From assembly GCA_020637335.1 (NCBI GenBank), contig JACJWC010000001.1, positions 248,001 through 312,000 on the forward strand: a DNA stretch of 64,000 nucleotides. Direction: 5' to 3'. Of the stretch, positions 50,712-59,307 are shown in pieces. How positions within the stretch are numbered: position 1 is the first letter of the stretch; each line of letters starts with the position of its first letter. Both the position numbers and the translations under genes were made by a program. Under the pieces are notes generated by a model, which was not told the origin of the DNA, did not search any database, and worked only from the letters and a program-made list of their open reading frames with translations. The DNA is from Acidobacteriota bacterium. GTDB lineage: Bacteria; Acidobacteriota; Holophagae; Acanthopleuribacterales; Acanthopleuribacteraceae.

Positions 50712-52655
50712 ATGTTTAAAAAAGCATGGTCCCTTCTGGCACTGGCTGCCGTGGGAAGCATGGTGTTCGCGACCGTAGACTTGCGGACGAACATTCAAGA
50801 TATTTATTACCGCGGAACCTGCGAAGAAGCCGGTTCTATCACCATGTCGGTAGACGGCGATGACTTCTTCGAAGCATCCACCGAAACTCCGGTATTCATC
50901 CGTATTCGTTTGGACAAAGGTGGCCGTCTGTGCTCCACTTTGGTCAACCGCAATAGTGCTTCCACTGTAAACGTACCCATTTACTTGGCAATGCGTTACG
51001 AAGGTACCATCGGTTATAACGTTTCCGCTCTGCCGGAAACCGTTTCCATCGTTCGTTGGAGAGCCGGTGAAGATCAAATCTGGCTGCGTGTACAAACCGC
51101 TTCTAACACCTGGTTGCAAAACCCTGTTGGTGGTGGCCTGCAAGCTCCTGACGCCAACAACAACGTTGCTTGGACGTTCGGTGTAACTGCACGTAACAGC
51201 TGGACACGTAACAGTGGTCCTTATGGCGTTGGCTTGGCTAACTTGCCCGCAAACACCACTGATGTACCTGAAATTACTGCTCCTGCAGCAATTCAAGAGC
51301 ATTGGGCTGTTTCCACCCTGATCTGCGTCAACGTATCGACCTCGATCTTGGAACCTTCTCCGAACATCAATTCCGAACTGAACTTCGACACCATTTCTTA
51401 TGACTACCAAACCACTGGCGTATTCACTGCCAGCGCGCCCAGCGGCATCGTAACCGGCGACCAGACTTCCGCTAACTTCTCTGGTGACGATACGATCGCT
51501 CGTGGTGTACCCATCAGCTGCAGCATGACCGCTGCTAAGCCTGCTCCTTCCTATGAAGCACTGTGTGCCATTCAAGGAACTGGCCAAAACGGTCAAGACG
51601 ATGACACCGTTTGCATGACTAACGCTATCCGTCTGAACATCAACTGCACCTATGGCTGGAACGGTGGTTCTTCCATCATCGTAAGTGCTGCTGCTGGCGC
51701 CTCTTATGGCTTCCCAGTACTGCTGCAAAACAACGGCAACCCGGTTCCTGGTCCTTTCGACGATACTTCTATCGTTTGGGGCTGGGCAGCTGATGCTCAA
51801 TACGGCACTGACAGCTTCACCGCTTACACCAACGACTCCGACATCTGGGTTGACTCTTGTGGTAACGTGCTGACTGACACCGTTGTTATCTACTACGATG
51901 GCAACGACAACGCCAACAACAGCTACTGGGTTGACGTAACTGGCACCGTATGTCAGTGCATCAACTACAATCCGACTGATGTTGTATTGTCTGTTTCCGC
52001 TAAACTGTCCAACCGTGGCGTAACGCTTGACGTTGCTCCGTTCGACGGTGAAACTGATCCCGACCTGGGTGTAACTGCTATCGAGCAACGTCGTCGTTGC
52101 CCCAGCAGCGTAATCACTGTTGGTCCGGTTTCCTGGCCGTTCGGTACCTTCGGTCCTTGCGTATCCAACCCTGTTGTTATCTTCTACCCCTACCTGCCCA
52201 AGCTGTACGATACACCTTTCTGGACTGGCGTAAGCTATGTTAACCAAGGTGGCCTCGACTTCGCAGCTGGTGATGTTATTGCTCACGTTTACGAAGCAGA
52301 CGGTTCTTACTGGACCGCTTCCTTCCCGGCACTGCCCGTTCGTTGGCAACACACCTGGTTGTTGGCTGAAGACACCCAAGGCGTTGGTTTCTATGACACT
52401 GAAGGCACCTATGACTTCGTACCTCTGGTAGCCGGCAGCGGCGACCTGGTACCGATGGACAAACGTGCTTCCATGTTCATCATCGGCGCTACCGCTGTAA
52501 CCTACACCAACCAAATCTTTGCTGCTGATCTCGACGGCTTCTGCCTGATCGGCAACACGGAAACCAACGTTGTTTACGGTTACACTCCGCGTAACTACGA
52601 CAACAGCATTCCGCTGCAAAACGCTGACCTGCCGATTCTTCGCGCTAAGAAGTAA
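50712..52655 (+). CDS. Highly expressed secreted cysteine-rich protein of unknown function
   Basis: Exported protein of 647 residues. The ATG at 50712 has GGAGG 9 bp upstream and starts a clear signal peptide (MFKKAWSLLALAAVGSMVFA); an in-frame ATG at 50667 is less likely. It has many dispersed cysteines (for example GTCEEAG, RLCST, VCMTN, VCQCIN, RRRCPSS, GPCVSN, DGFCLIG), suggesting disulfides. Near residue 493 it contains YPYLPKLYDTPFWTG, a variant of the P-H-I...W module seen in three other secreted proteins here. Codon use is strongly narrowed (CGT, CTG, GGT/GGC, AAC), as for the ATP synthase genes, implying abundance. A sigma-54-type promoter, long leader and strong terminator frame it as one transcript. 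Possibly a surface-layer or filament protein; inference. Confidence 0.75.
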   Translation: MFKKAWSLLALAAVGSMVFATVDLRTNIQDIYYRGTCEEAGSITMSVDGDDFFEASTETPVFIRIRLDKGGRLCSTLVNRNSASTVNVPIYLAMRYEGTIGYNVSALPETVSIVRWRAGEDQIWLRVQTASNTWLQNPVGGGLQAPDANNNVAWTFGVTARNSWTRNSGPYGVGLANLPANTTDVPEITAPAAIQEHWAVSTLICVNVSTSILEPSPNINSELNFDTISYDYQTTGVFTASAPSGIVTGDQTSANFSGDDTIARGVPISCSMTAAKPAPSYEALCAIQGTGQNGQDDDTVCMTNAIRLNINCTYGWNGGSSIIVSAAAGASYGFPVLLQNNGNPVPGPFDDTSIVWGWAADAQYGTDSFTAYTNDSDIWVDSCGNVLTDTVVIYYDGNDNANNSYWVDVTGTVCQCINYNPTDVVLSVSAKLSNRGVTLDVAPFDGETDPDLGVTAIEQRRRCPSSVITVGPVSWPFGTFGPCVSNPVVIFYPYLPKLYDTPFWTGVSYVNQGGLDFAAGDVIAHVYEADGSYWTASFPALPVRWQHTWLLAEDTQGVGFYDTEGTYDFVPLVAGSGDLVPMDKRASMFIIGATAVTYTNQIFAADLDGFCLIGNTETNVVYGYTPRNYDNSIPLQNADLPILRAKK

Positions 52656-52697
52656 TCAGGTCTTCTATTAGGGGTAGGTCTTCCTGCCCCTTTGCAG

Positions 52698-52731
52698 AAA
52701 CCCAGCCGTAAGGCTGGGTTTTTGTTTTTTT
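52698..52731 (+). terminator. Strong rho-independent terminator
   Basis: 10-bp stem AAACCCAGCC/GGCTGGGTTT with a GTAA loop, then TTGTTTTTTT. A second weaker hairpin (AGGGGTAGG...CCTGCCCCT) lies just before it. Confidence 0.93.
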
Positions 52732-52857
52732 AGCCCGTAATACAGGGTGTCTGGTCACATTAGCTTGGCTTTGTTCCTTCAAAATGACTAGGCTGGAATA
52801 AAATTTGTATCTGGGCCGTTTGTTGAACAAGTACCGGCTCGAGGAGTGTTGTTTACC

Positions 52858-55251
52858 ATGCGTTTACTGTGTTTCTTCTTATTGAGTCTTAGTCTACTGG
52901 GTCAGGATGGGTTTTATGAAGTTAAAGATAAACCCTGGAACGGAGATTGGCTTTCCAAGCGGAAAAACACCATGGTGGGTGGAGAAGAATATCAAGGTTA
53001 TCCCGGACCGCTACCCAAGTTTTTTTACGCTATGGGCCGAGATCATCAACATCCGGGCACGACCTATGAACTGCGATTTAATGTCGACCGAAATGCACCC
53101 TATTGGTTTGGTCAATGCAACTCTTGGTCTTCCGCAGCGATTACCTACCCAGAACCTACAGATGTAGTTTTACACGGTGTCAAACTGAGCTCCGCAGATT
53201 TAAAAGGTGTTCTCTCGGTTTTCTTTGAGCACGGCAACCCCACTATTTTGGCGGGTGGACCGAGTGGATTGGGCCCTGAAGAGATGGAGCGTCTGCTTTT
53301 TAATAACATCCCGTTTAATACACCACTCATTTTCGATGTGGATCTCTCCAACGAAACCTGGAACTTCCCTGTTGCTGCCTTTGCCTACACCTCATTCGAG
53401 GACGGTGAGTGGACCAATGTCATTATTGACGTCGGCTATGTTGCAACCCAGGAAATGCACGCCTTGGTTGAAGGCGAAAACAACCTTTTTTACATTGCCT
53501 ACCCTTATCGCTTTTTGACCGCGACCAAAACCAATTATCAGTGGATGGGAACAGCCGTTGCGGAGCACCCACAACGCGCCTGGGTTCCCAATGGAAAAAT
53601 CGATCCAAACGCCTGGAAAATCATTGCCGATCGTTATGTGGATGAAGCTGATTACGATCAGTTCCTGCAGTTAGCAGATCAAAACAAGACTGACCAGGAT
53701 GTGGACTTGTTTGAACCCAATGATTCCACCACGTCCGCGCATGCCATTCGCGACAACCTGATCATGGCCTGTCTTCCGTCGGGAGACACGGATTATTTCA
53801 CATTGGCTGCCCAGTCGGGACAAATGCTCGAATTTGAATTTTTTGTTTATTCAGGACCTGCTGTAACGGCGGTTTTACGCACCCCACAGGGAGTTTTGGT
53901 CGAAGCCGCACTCAACTCAACCGGTAAAACCTTCCAACATCAAGCCGCCTTTAGTGGCGATTACCAGATCATCCTGCAAAAAGCGAAACCAACGGATGCG
54001 AGTACCTATTACCGATTGGTTTTTCCCGAAAAGGCGGGGTTTTTCCAAAGTTCAGCCCAGGTTGATTCGGTGCGGGCCATTCAGATTGACACACAACCAA
54101 GCCAGGTCTACACCGAATCGGTAACAGACCTGCCGGGTAATGGCAGCATGTTGTTGAACAAAACAGGGTCTGTTGTTGATGCGCGCACCAGTGGGGAGAC
54201 GATGTGGGCCAGCGAGTGGGAAATCCACGGTCAACGGCACAAAACCTATGACTGGAAGCGCAAATCGCTGGTAACGACGGTGCTACCCCATGTTACGTTC
54301 AGAAATGGATGGACCACGTCACTGTCCCTGCACGCCTATGATGGATCGTCATCTGTGAACTTGCGTTTTTTCAAAAAAAATGGCGATTTACTGGGCACCC
54401 AAACTTTGGCCCTTGATGGAAGTGGCAACTACGTCGGTAGCTTTGCTCAATCAGGTGTTGATCGCGATTTAATTGCTTACATGGAAATAGGGGAACCCCG
54501 TCAAAAGCTGGATGGGTTTGCTTGTTTTGAGCGTGTGGCTTTGGGCGATCACTTCTGCATTCCCATTCAAGGTCATCCCATGAACGGTGAAATGGCGATA
54601 TTCGACTTGAAATCGGCCAGTAAAGGCGGAACCGGTTTTGTTTTGGTAAATACCTCAGGTGAGGAGAATCTGATTCATTACCGACTGATGAACCCATCTG
54701 CACAAATTGTCAGCACTGGCAGTTTTAAACTTTTGCCCGGGGAAAAATACATTAATACGGTAAATGCACTGGTGCCGCAGGCCGGCGATGGGTATACGCT
54801 CATGTTGCTCAGCCATTACAACGTGGAAGGATTAGTTGTACAAAGTGCGTTTACGCCGGGCTTTTCCTATGGTCATCGTATGCTTTCGGTCCACCAGGAT
54901 TCTTTTAACGAGACCTATTTAAGTGTTTCGGGTGCCTGGGATGATACCCAATATCTGGTCCTCAACCCGAGCAATAAGGGTGTGCATGTCCTGTTTGAGG
55001 GCTATAGTGACGATGGCGAGTTACAGGGCCGATTCCACACCATTTTGGGTCAGGTCTTCTTTCCGTTTGAAACCCGTTTTACCCCGCTCAGTCAGGTCCT
55101 TCAAAACGGTGTCAATTTGGGTGATTTGGAACGGATAACCCATTTTAGAGTCACGGCACTCGAAAGAGTATTTATGCTGGAGTTGCATGGCGCACCAAGC
55201 GAGCGCAGTCGTACCGCGGTCCCCGTGGTCCCAGTTTACGATTCACCCTAA
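52858..55251 (+). CDS. Secreted protein with PHI-W module and pre-peptidase-like domain
   Basis: Exported protein of 797 residues; signal MRLLCFFLLSLSLLGQDGF from the ATG at 52858 (GAGGAG 11 bp upstream). The first 270 residues contain FGQCNSWSSAAITYPEPT, reminiscent of a cysteine-protease-like or transglutaminase-like active-site segment (QCNSW), but I cannot establish catalysis. Around residues 280-385, DLFEPNDSTTSAHAI and SGDTDYFTLAAQSGQMLEF match the bacterial pre-peptidase C-terminal (PPC) domain. The last 400 residues are beta-rich, with VLPHVTFRNGWTTSLSL (P477) as in the other module-bearing proteins. Its TAA overlaps the next gene (TAATG). Possible secreted hydrolase. Confidence 0.72.
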   Translation: MRLLCFFLLSLSLLGQDGFYEVKDKPWNGDWLSKRKNTMVGGEEYQGYPGPLPKFFYAMGRDHQHPGTTYELRFNVDRNAPYWFGQCNSWSSAAITYPEPTDVVLHGVKLSSADLKGVLSVFFEHGNPTILAGGPSGLGPEEMERLLFNNIPFNTPLIFDVDLSNETWNFPVAAFAYTSFEDGEWTNVIIDVGYVATQEMHALVEGENNLFYIAYPYRFLTATKTNYQWMGTAVAEHPQRAWVPNGKIDPNAWKIIADRYVDEADYDQFLQLADQNKTDQDVDLFEPNDSTTSAHAIRDNLIMACLPSGDTDYFTLAAQSGQMLEFEFFVYSGPAVTAVLRTPQGVLVEAALNSTGKTFQHQAAFSGDYQIILQKAKPTDASTYYRLVFPEKAGFFQSSAQVDSVRAIQIDTQPSQVYTESVTDLPGNGSMLLNKTGSVVDARTSGETMWASEWEIHGQRHKTYDWKRKSLVTTVLPHVTFRNGWTTSLSLHAYDGSSSVNLRFFKKNGDLLGTQTLALDGSGNYVGSFAQSGVDRDLIAYMEIGEPRQKLDGFACFERVALGDHFCIPIQGHPMNGEMAIFDLKSASKGGTGFVLVNTSGEENLIHYRLMNPSAQIVSTGSFKLLPGEKYINTVNALVPQAGDGYTLMLLSHYNVEGLVVQSAFTPGFSYGHRMLSVHQDSFNETYLSVSGAWDDTQYLVLNPSNKGVHVLFEGYSDDGELQGRFHTILGQVFFPFETRFTPLSQVLQNGVNLGDLERITHFRVTALERVFMLELHGAPSERSRTAVPVVPVYDSP

Positions 55252-55556
55252 TGGTGGATGCGCCAAAGCCCCAAAATCGATTCTGGAAAATCCTCGCACC
55301 CGTACTCGCGGGTGTCTGTTTGGACCTGCTGGATTTTGTCACAGCAGGTCCTTTGGGCTTAAGTGCCGGATTCATTTTGGGCTTTCTGGTCACGTTCATT
55401 TTGGGTCGACTCTTCAAATTGTCTAATAAACGGTGTTTCTGGTTGTCAGTCGCCGCCGGCGTGTACTGCATGCTGCCCTTTACGGAAGTCTTTCCCTGTG
55501 CCACCATTTTCATGACTTTGGTTAAACTTCTTTCCGAAGACGATCAATCTGCATAG
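55251..55556 (+). CDS. Small membrane protein of unknown function
   Basis: Protein of 101 residues with about three hydrophobic stretches (ILAPVLAGVCLDLLDFVTAG, GLSAGFILGFLVTFILG and WLSVAAGVYCMLPF). Its ATG overlaps the stop of the secreted protein gene, so the two are co-translated. No family is recognised. A role in anchoring or exporting the upstream protein is only a guess from position. Confidence 0.65.
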   Translation: MVDAPKPQNRFWKILAPVLAGVCLDLLDFVTAGPLGLSAGFILGFLVTFILGRLFKLSNKRCFWLSVAAGVYCMLPFTEVFPCATIFMTLVKLLSEDDQSA

Positions 55557-55564
55557 ATTTCGGT

Positions 55565-55592
55565 TTGGCACCAGACACTGGCTGTGTATACT
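55565..55592 (+). promoter_or_regulatory. Sigma-70-type promoter for the deoxyhypusine-synthase-like gene
   Basis: TTGGCA, 16 bp, TATACT, with a predicted start about 22 bp before the GTG. Confidence 0.55.
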
Positions 55593-55620
55593 GCAGCGGA
55601 GCCTTTTTAGGGGGAAATTC

Positions 55621-56598
55621 GTGAACGAAAAATGGGTCACCAACTTTTTTAAAAAGCACTACAGACATTTCAACGCAGCCGCGATGGTTGATGCAGCGGA
55701 ACACTATGATCAATTGTTGAAACAGGATGGGAGGTTTCTGATAACCCTGGCTGGTGCCATGAGCACCGCAGAGTTAGGGATCAGCCTTGCCGAAATGATC
55801 CGCCAGGACAAAGTTCACGCGATTTGTTGTACGGGCGCTAACTTGGAAGAGGATATTTTTAATTTGGTGGCCCATGACCATTATGTGCGGATCCCCAAAT
55901 ATCGTGAATTGAGCACAGCCGAAGAACAATCCTTACTCGAGCGCCACTTAAATCGTGTGACGGACACCTGTATCCCAGAAGGCGAAGCCATTCGCCGCAT
56001 CGAAGCAGCAGTCCTCAAGGAATGGACTCAAGCGGACCACGCGGGTCAAGCCTTTTTTCCACATGAATTCATGTACAAACTGATCCGCAGTGGCGCTTTG
56101 GAGACCTATCACCAGATCGATCCCAAGCACAGCTGGATGATTGCGGCTTGCGAGAAGAACCTGCCGATTATTGTGCCCGGCTGGGAAGACTCCACTTTGG
56201 GCAATATTTTCTCAGCCCATTGCATGTCCGGCGATATTCGCAACGTTCATACCGTTCGGACGGGCATCGAATACATGATTTACTTTTCTGATTGGTACCA
56301 AAAAACCTCTGCCAAGCATCCGGTCGGATTTTTCCAAATCGGGGGCGGGATTGCAGGCGACTTCCCCATTTGTGTGGTGCCCATGTTACAGCAGGATATG
56401 GGAATCGATGTTCGCTTGTGGGCCTATTTCTGCCAAATTAGCGATTCCACAACCAGTTATGGGAGTTACAGCGGCGCTGTGCCCAATGAAAAAATCAGTT
56501 GGGGTAAATTGGCGCCAGAGACCCCAAAATTTATCATTGAATCGGATGCCACCATCGTAGCCCCACTGATTTTCAGCTATTTGTTGGAGCAAGCATAA
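55621..56598 (+). CDS. Deoxyhypusine synthase-family protein
   Basis: NAD-dependent aminobutyl transferase fold, 325 residues. The likely catalytic lysine is K296 in EKISWGKLA, matching the S-W-G-K segment of deoxyhypusine synthases; other markers are GAMSTAELGISLAEMI, CCTGANLEEDIFN, VPGWEDSTLGNIF and GGGIAGDFPICVVPML. Bacteria have no eIF5A, so bacterial members are thought to act on polyamines (for example homospermidine formation) or unknown substrates. SpeA at 16742 fits a polyamine context. The start is GTG with AGGGGG upstream; it has its own promoter, and the glycosyltransferase follows by 4 bp. Confidence 0.85.
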   Translation: MNEKWVTNFFKKHYRHFNAAAMVDAAEHYDQLLKQDGRFLITLAGAMSTAELGISLAEMIRQDKVHAICCTGANLEEDIFNLVAHDHYVRIPKYRELSTAEEQSLLERHLNRVTDTCIPEGEAIRRIEAAVLKEWTQADHAGQAFFPHEFMYKLIRSGALETYHQIDPKHSWMIAACEKNLPIIVPGWEDSTLGNIFSAHCMSGDIRNVHTVRTGIEYMIYFSDWYQKTSAKHPVGFFQIGGGIAGDFPICVVPMLQQDMGIDVRLWAYFCQISDSTTSYGSYSGAVPNEKISWGKLAPETPKFIIESDATIVAPLIFSYLLEQA

Positions 56599-56602
56599 GG
56601 CG

Positions 56603-57538
56603 GTGACCTACGATTTTTCGGTTGGGATCGTAAACTGGAATACGGCCGAACTTGTGTGTTCGGCCATCCAATCCATCTATGATCTGGCTGGAAGCTACCA
56701 GATTCAGGTGTTGGTGGCCGATAACAACAGTTCAGATGACTCGGTTCATCAAATTCGAACCCGCTTCCCCCAAGTCCATCTGGAGGCTAACCAAGAAAAC
56801 ATTGGGTTTGCTAGAGCGCACAACCAATTGTGGCAGCACAGCAAAGCACCGATCCACATCCTACTCAATTCAGATGTTCGCCTCTTAAACGGCCAATTTG
56901 AATCGGTTAATCACTGTTTCCAAGTCCATCCTGAAGTGGGCATTTATGGCCCTCAAATGTTGGATGGCGAGGGTGTTGTACAGATCAGTTGTCGTCGATT
57001 CCCTAGCTTATGGCGACAATTCTGTATGGCAAGTGGCGTGGCCAAGATTTTGGCCAAAAACACCCATTTTAATGGAACGGTTATGGGTGATTTTGACCAT
57101 CGAACGTCGCGGCCGGTGGATCAGGTCATCGGATCCTTTTTTGCTGTGCGGCAATCGGTTTGGCAGTCCATAGGCTTTTTAGATGAGCTGTTTTTTATGT
57201 ATTACGAAGAAGTTGACTATTGCTTAAGGGCACGCAAGGCTGGATTCCTAACCTATTTTGATGCAAACCAATCCGTGATTCACTACGGGGGAGCCTCTTC
57301 CAAGCAGGTCAAGGTGGCCACCATGCGGAGGACGGTCCGGTCCATGCGTACTTTTTTCCGCAAGCACAGCGGACCGTTAACGTGGTGGATTCTCTTGTTT
57401 TGTTTGTCGCTCGAAACGGTGACACGTACCGTTTACGCCCTGAGCCATAAAGGTCAAACCGCAGCAACCTTGCGCGCATGTTGCTTGGCATGGCTTGATT
57501 TTGTGTGCTTTCGGCCTTCAAATCAGCGAATCACCTGA
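56603..57538 (+). CDS. Family 2 glycosyltransferase
   Basis: GT-A fold transferase of 311 residues resembling rhamnosyltransferases. It begins DFSVGIVNWNT, then LVADNNSSDDS for nucleotide-sugar binding, LLNSDVRLL as the DxD-like motif and YYEEVDYCLRARKAG as the acceptor/catalytic region (ED-type). A hydrophobic stretch near the C-terminus (LTWWILLFCLSLETV) may attach it to the membrane. Together with the WecA-like gene it indicates polysaccharide or O-antigen assembly. GTG start, 4 bp after the previous gene. Confidence 0.9.
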   Translation: MTYDFSVGIVNWNTAELVCSAIQSIYDLAGSYQIQVLVADNNSSDDSVHQIRTRFPQVHLEANQENIGFARAHNQLWQHSKAPIHILLNSDVRLLNGQFESVNHCFQVHPEVGIYGPQMLDGEGVVQISCRRFPSLWRQFCMASGVAKILAKNTHFNGTVMGDFDHRTSRPVDQVIGSFFAVRQSVWQSIGFLDELFFMYYEEVDYCLRARKAGFLTYFDANQSVIHYGGASSKQVKVATMRRTVRSMRTFFRKHSGPLTWWILLFCLSLETVTRTVYALSHKGQTAATLRACCLAWLDFVCFRPSNQRIT

Positions 57539-57548
57539 TTTTTGGAGT

Positions 57549-57564
57549 TGGCAACCGATTTGCT
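57549..57564 (+). promoter_or_regulatory. Sigma-54-type promoter upstream of the WecA-like gene
   Basis: TGGCAA-CCGAT-TTGCT: one mismatch from the core consensus, with exact 12-bp GG-GC spacing. It begins 11 bp after the glycosyltransferase stop. Predicted start near 57575, 107 nt before the GTG. A TATAAT at 57612-57617 without a good -35 could be a second promoter. Confidence 0.7.
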
Positions 57565-57681
57565 CTAAACAGTTGACCCCTTTTTCAACCCAAAAGACCG
57601 CACGAGATCTGTATAATAGCGTCTTTGGGTGCAAAAAGAGGGCCCTGTAACCTTTTCTTGTTTGGGCTCCCCGGAGGCGCT

Positions 57682-59307
57682 GTGGCGTATATTTTTTCAT
57701 TTGCAATCGCATTAGCGGTAGCTATGTTAATGATCCCGCCGATAAAAAAACTGGCCATGAGTTGGGGCGTTGTCGATGTGCCCAATGAGCGCAAAGTTCA
57801 TTTGGTGCAAACGCCGCGAATGGGTGGTCTTGCTATCGTGCTCGCCTTTATGGTGGTTTGGGTGCTCTTTTTGCGGCAGGAATCTCGTTTCCTGGGTATT
57901 GTCGCCGGCATGTTGATAGTCGCTCTTGTGGGCTTCTTAGACGATGCCTTTCACCTCTCAGCACGCTGGAAGTTTTTGGGTCAATTCTTAGCTGCTGGGG
58001 TCGCAATCTACTTTGCCGACCTTCGCATTGATTTCCTCGGCGGAGTAATCGGCTCTCAATATGAACTGGGCTTCCTTTCTGTGCCGCTGACCCTGATTTG
58101 GATTGTGGGTATTACCAATGCCATTAACCTTAGTGACGGTCTGGACGGCCTGGCTGGTGGCATCAGTTTCATTGCTTTGGCCAGTTTTGGCATGTTGGCC
58201 TACCAACGCGGCGATTTGCCTTTGGTATTGATCTGTATGGCTTTGCTTGGGGCCACTTTGGGTTTTCTGCGCTACAACACCCATCCGGCCGATATTTTTA
58301 TGGGTGATACCGGTAGTTTGTTTCTGGGATTTTCTTTGGGAACGCTCAGTTTGGTGGGCAATTTTAAATCTTTGACCACGTTAACCCTGATTACGCCGAT
58401 TTTAGTTTTGCTGATTCCCATTGCCGATACGACTTGGGCCATTATTCGGCGATTGTGGGAGGGACGGAGTCCCTTTAGTGCGGATAAAAAACATTTGCAT
58501 CATCGCTTGTTGGCTTTGGGCATGGATCACACCCAAAGTGTGAGTGTTATTTACGCCTTGTCGGCCGCGCTCAGTGTGACCGCGGTTTTATTAGCAGAGT
58601 CCAGTCATTTCAAGTTTGTGCTTATCCCCCTGCTCGTCCTTTTCTTGGCGATGGTTGCTCTGCAAATCTTTGGGGCCCTTAATTTTTTCCGCTGGGCCGA
58701 ACATTGGTCAGAACGCCTTGATGGCTGGGTTTCGTCCCACTTACAAAGCCATATTGCCTATTGGTCTATGCGGGTGATCCTCATTCCGGTCCTGTTTTAT
58801 TTCATCCTCTTTGCGATTGCATTGCCCTCTGCATCCCTGCAGATTTTTGGTGCTTCGGCCTTTGTGCTCATCTTGATTGGGATTCAGTTCGTGTCAAAAA
58901 GCCCCAATTCCGAAGGCTTTTTGGTGTTTTCCTTATTCTTTTTGGCCTCCTTGGTGCTGTTTAACGCCCAGATGGTCGTGACTCAAGCTGCTTGGTTGGC
59001 TCCTATCGAACGAATTTTCTTCTACTTGCTGTTGGTCAGTATCCTTGCGCATGTGGTTTTCCAAAAGAAACGGGATCTGATTCTGACCACACCCTTGGAA
59101 ATAATGATTTTGGTCTTGTTAGTCGGAGTAACATTTATGCCGCTTGAATGGCGCGACTCGATGCAAATTTCATTTTTGCTGTTTCGCTCCATCGTCTTGT
59201 TCATGGCTCTGAAAATTTTGCTTCTGGCTACTGAAAAGTTAAAAAGACCAGTGGTCTCAGCCCTTGCTTCCAGCCTCATGATATTAGCAGTGAGCCTTTT
59301 GCGCTAA
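57682..59307 (+). CDS. WecA/MraY-family undecaprenyl-phosphate sugar-1-phosphate transferase
   Basis: Polytopic inner-membrane enzyme that starts lipid-linked glycan synthesis by loading a sugar-1-phosphate, probably GlcNAc-1-P, on undecaprenyl phosphate. Motifs in order: ERKVHLVQTPRMGG, FLDDAFHLSARWKF (catalytic DD), NAINLSDGLDGLAGG, HPADIFMGDTGSLFLG and the HHRLL histidines. The GTG at 57682 has GGAGG upstream; an in-frame ATG at 57625 is less likely. At 541 residues it is about 180 longer than WecA because of extra C-terminal helices (about 370-540) that I do not recognise. A sigma-54-type promoter lies upstream. Confidence 0.9.
   Translation: MAYIFSFAIALAVAMLMIPPIKKLAMSWGVVDVPNERKVHLVQTPRMGGLAIVLAFMVVWVLFLRQESRFLGIVAGMLIVALVGFLDDAFHLSARWKFLGQFLAAGVAIYFADLRIDFLGGVIGSQYELGFLSVPLTLIWIVGITNAINLSDGLDGLAGGISFIALASFGMLAYQRGDLPLVLICMALLGATLGFLRYNTHPADIFMGDTGSLFLGFSLGTLSLVGNFKSLTTLTLITPILVLLIPIADTTWAIIRRLWEGRSPFSADKKHLHHRLLALGMDHTQSVSVIYALSAALSVTAVLLAESSHFKFVLIPLLVLFLAMVALQIFGALNFFRWAEHWSERLDGWVSSHLQSHIAYWSMRVILIPVLFYFILFAIALPSASLQIFGASAFVLILIGIQFVSKSPNSEGFLVFSLFFLASLVLFNAQMVVTQAAWLAPIERIFFYLLLVSILAHVVFQKKRDLILTTPLEIMILVLLVGVTFMPLEWRDSMQISFLLFRSIVLFMALKILLLATEKLKRPVVSALASSLMILAVSLLR

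Noticed and set aside
50709..52619. 636-codon open frame on the minus strand opposite the abundant secreted protein
   Set aside because: It mirrors the sense gene exactly; the narrowed sense codon set avoids TTA, CTA and TCA in the opposing register, which removes antisense stops. Its product is Val/Arg-rich with no signal or motif and no ribosome site.
52794..52809. TGGAAT-AAAAT-TTGTA upstream of the 52858 gene as a fourth surface-protein sigma-54 promoter
   Set aside because: The spacing is right, but -24 is TGGAAT and the -12 GC is GT, so both core elements are damaged. Kept out of the count.
55566..55586. TGGCAC upstream of the deoxyhypusine-synthase-like gene as a sigma-54 site
   Set aside because: The next GC is at the wrong distance from the GG; the same bases form the -35 of a reasonable sigma-70 promoter.
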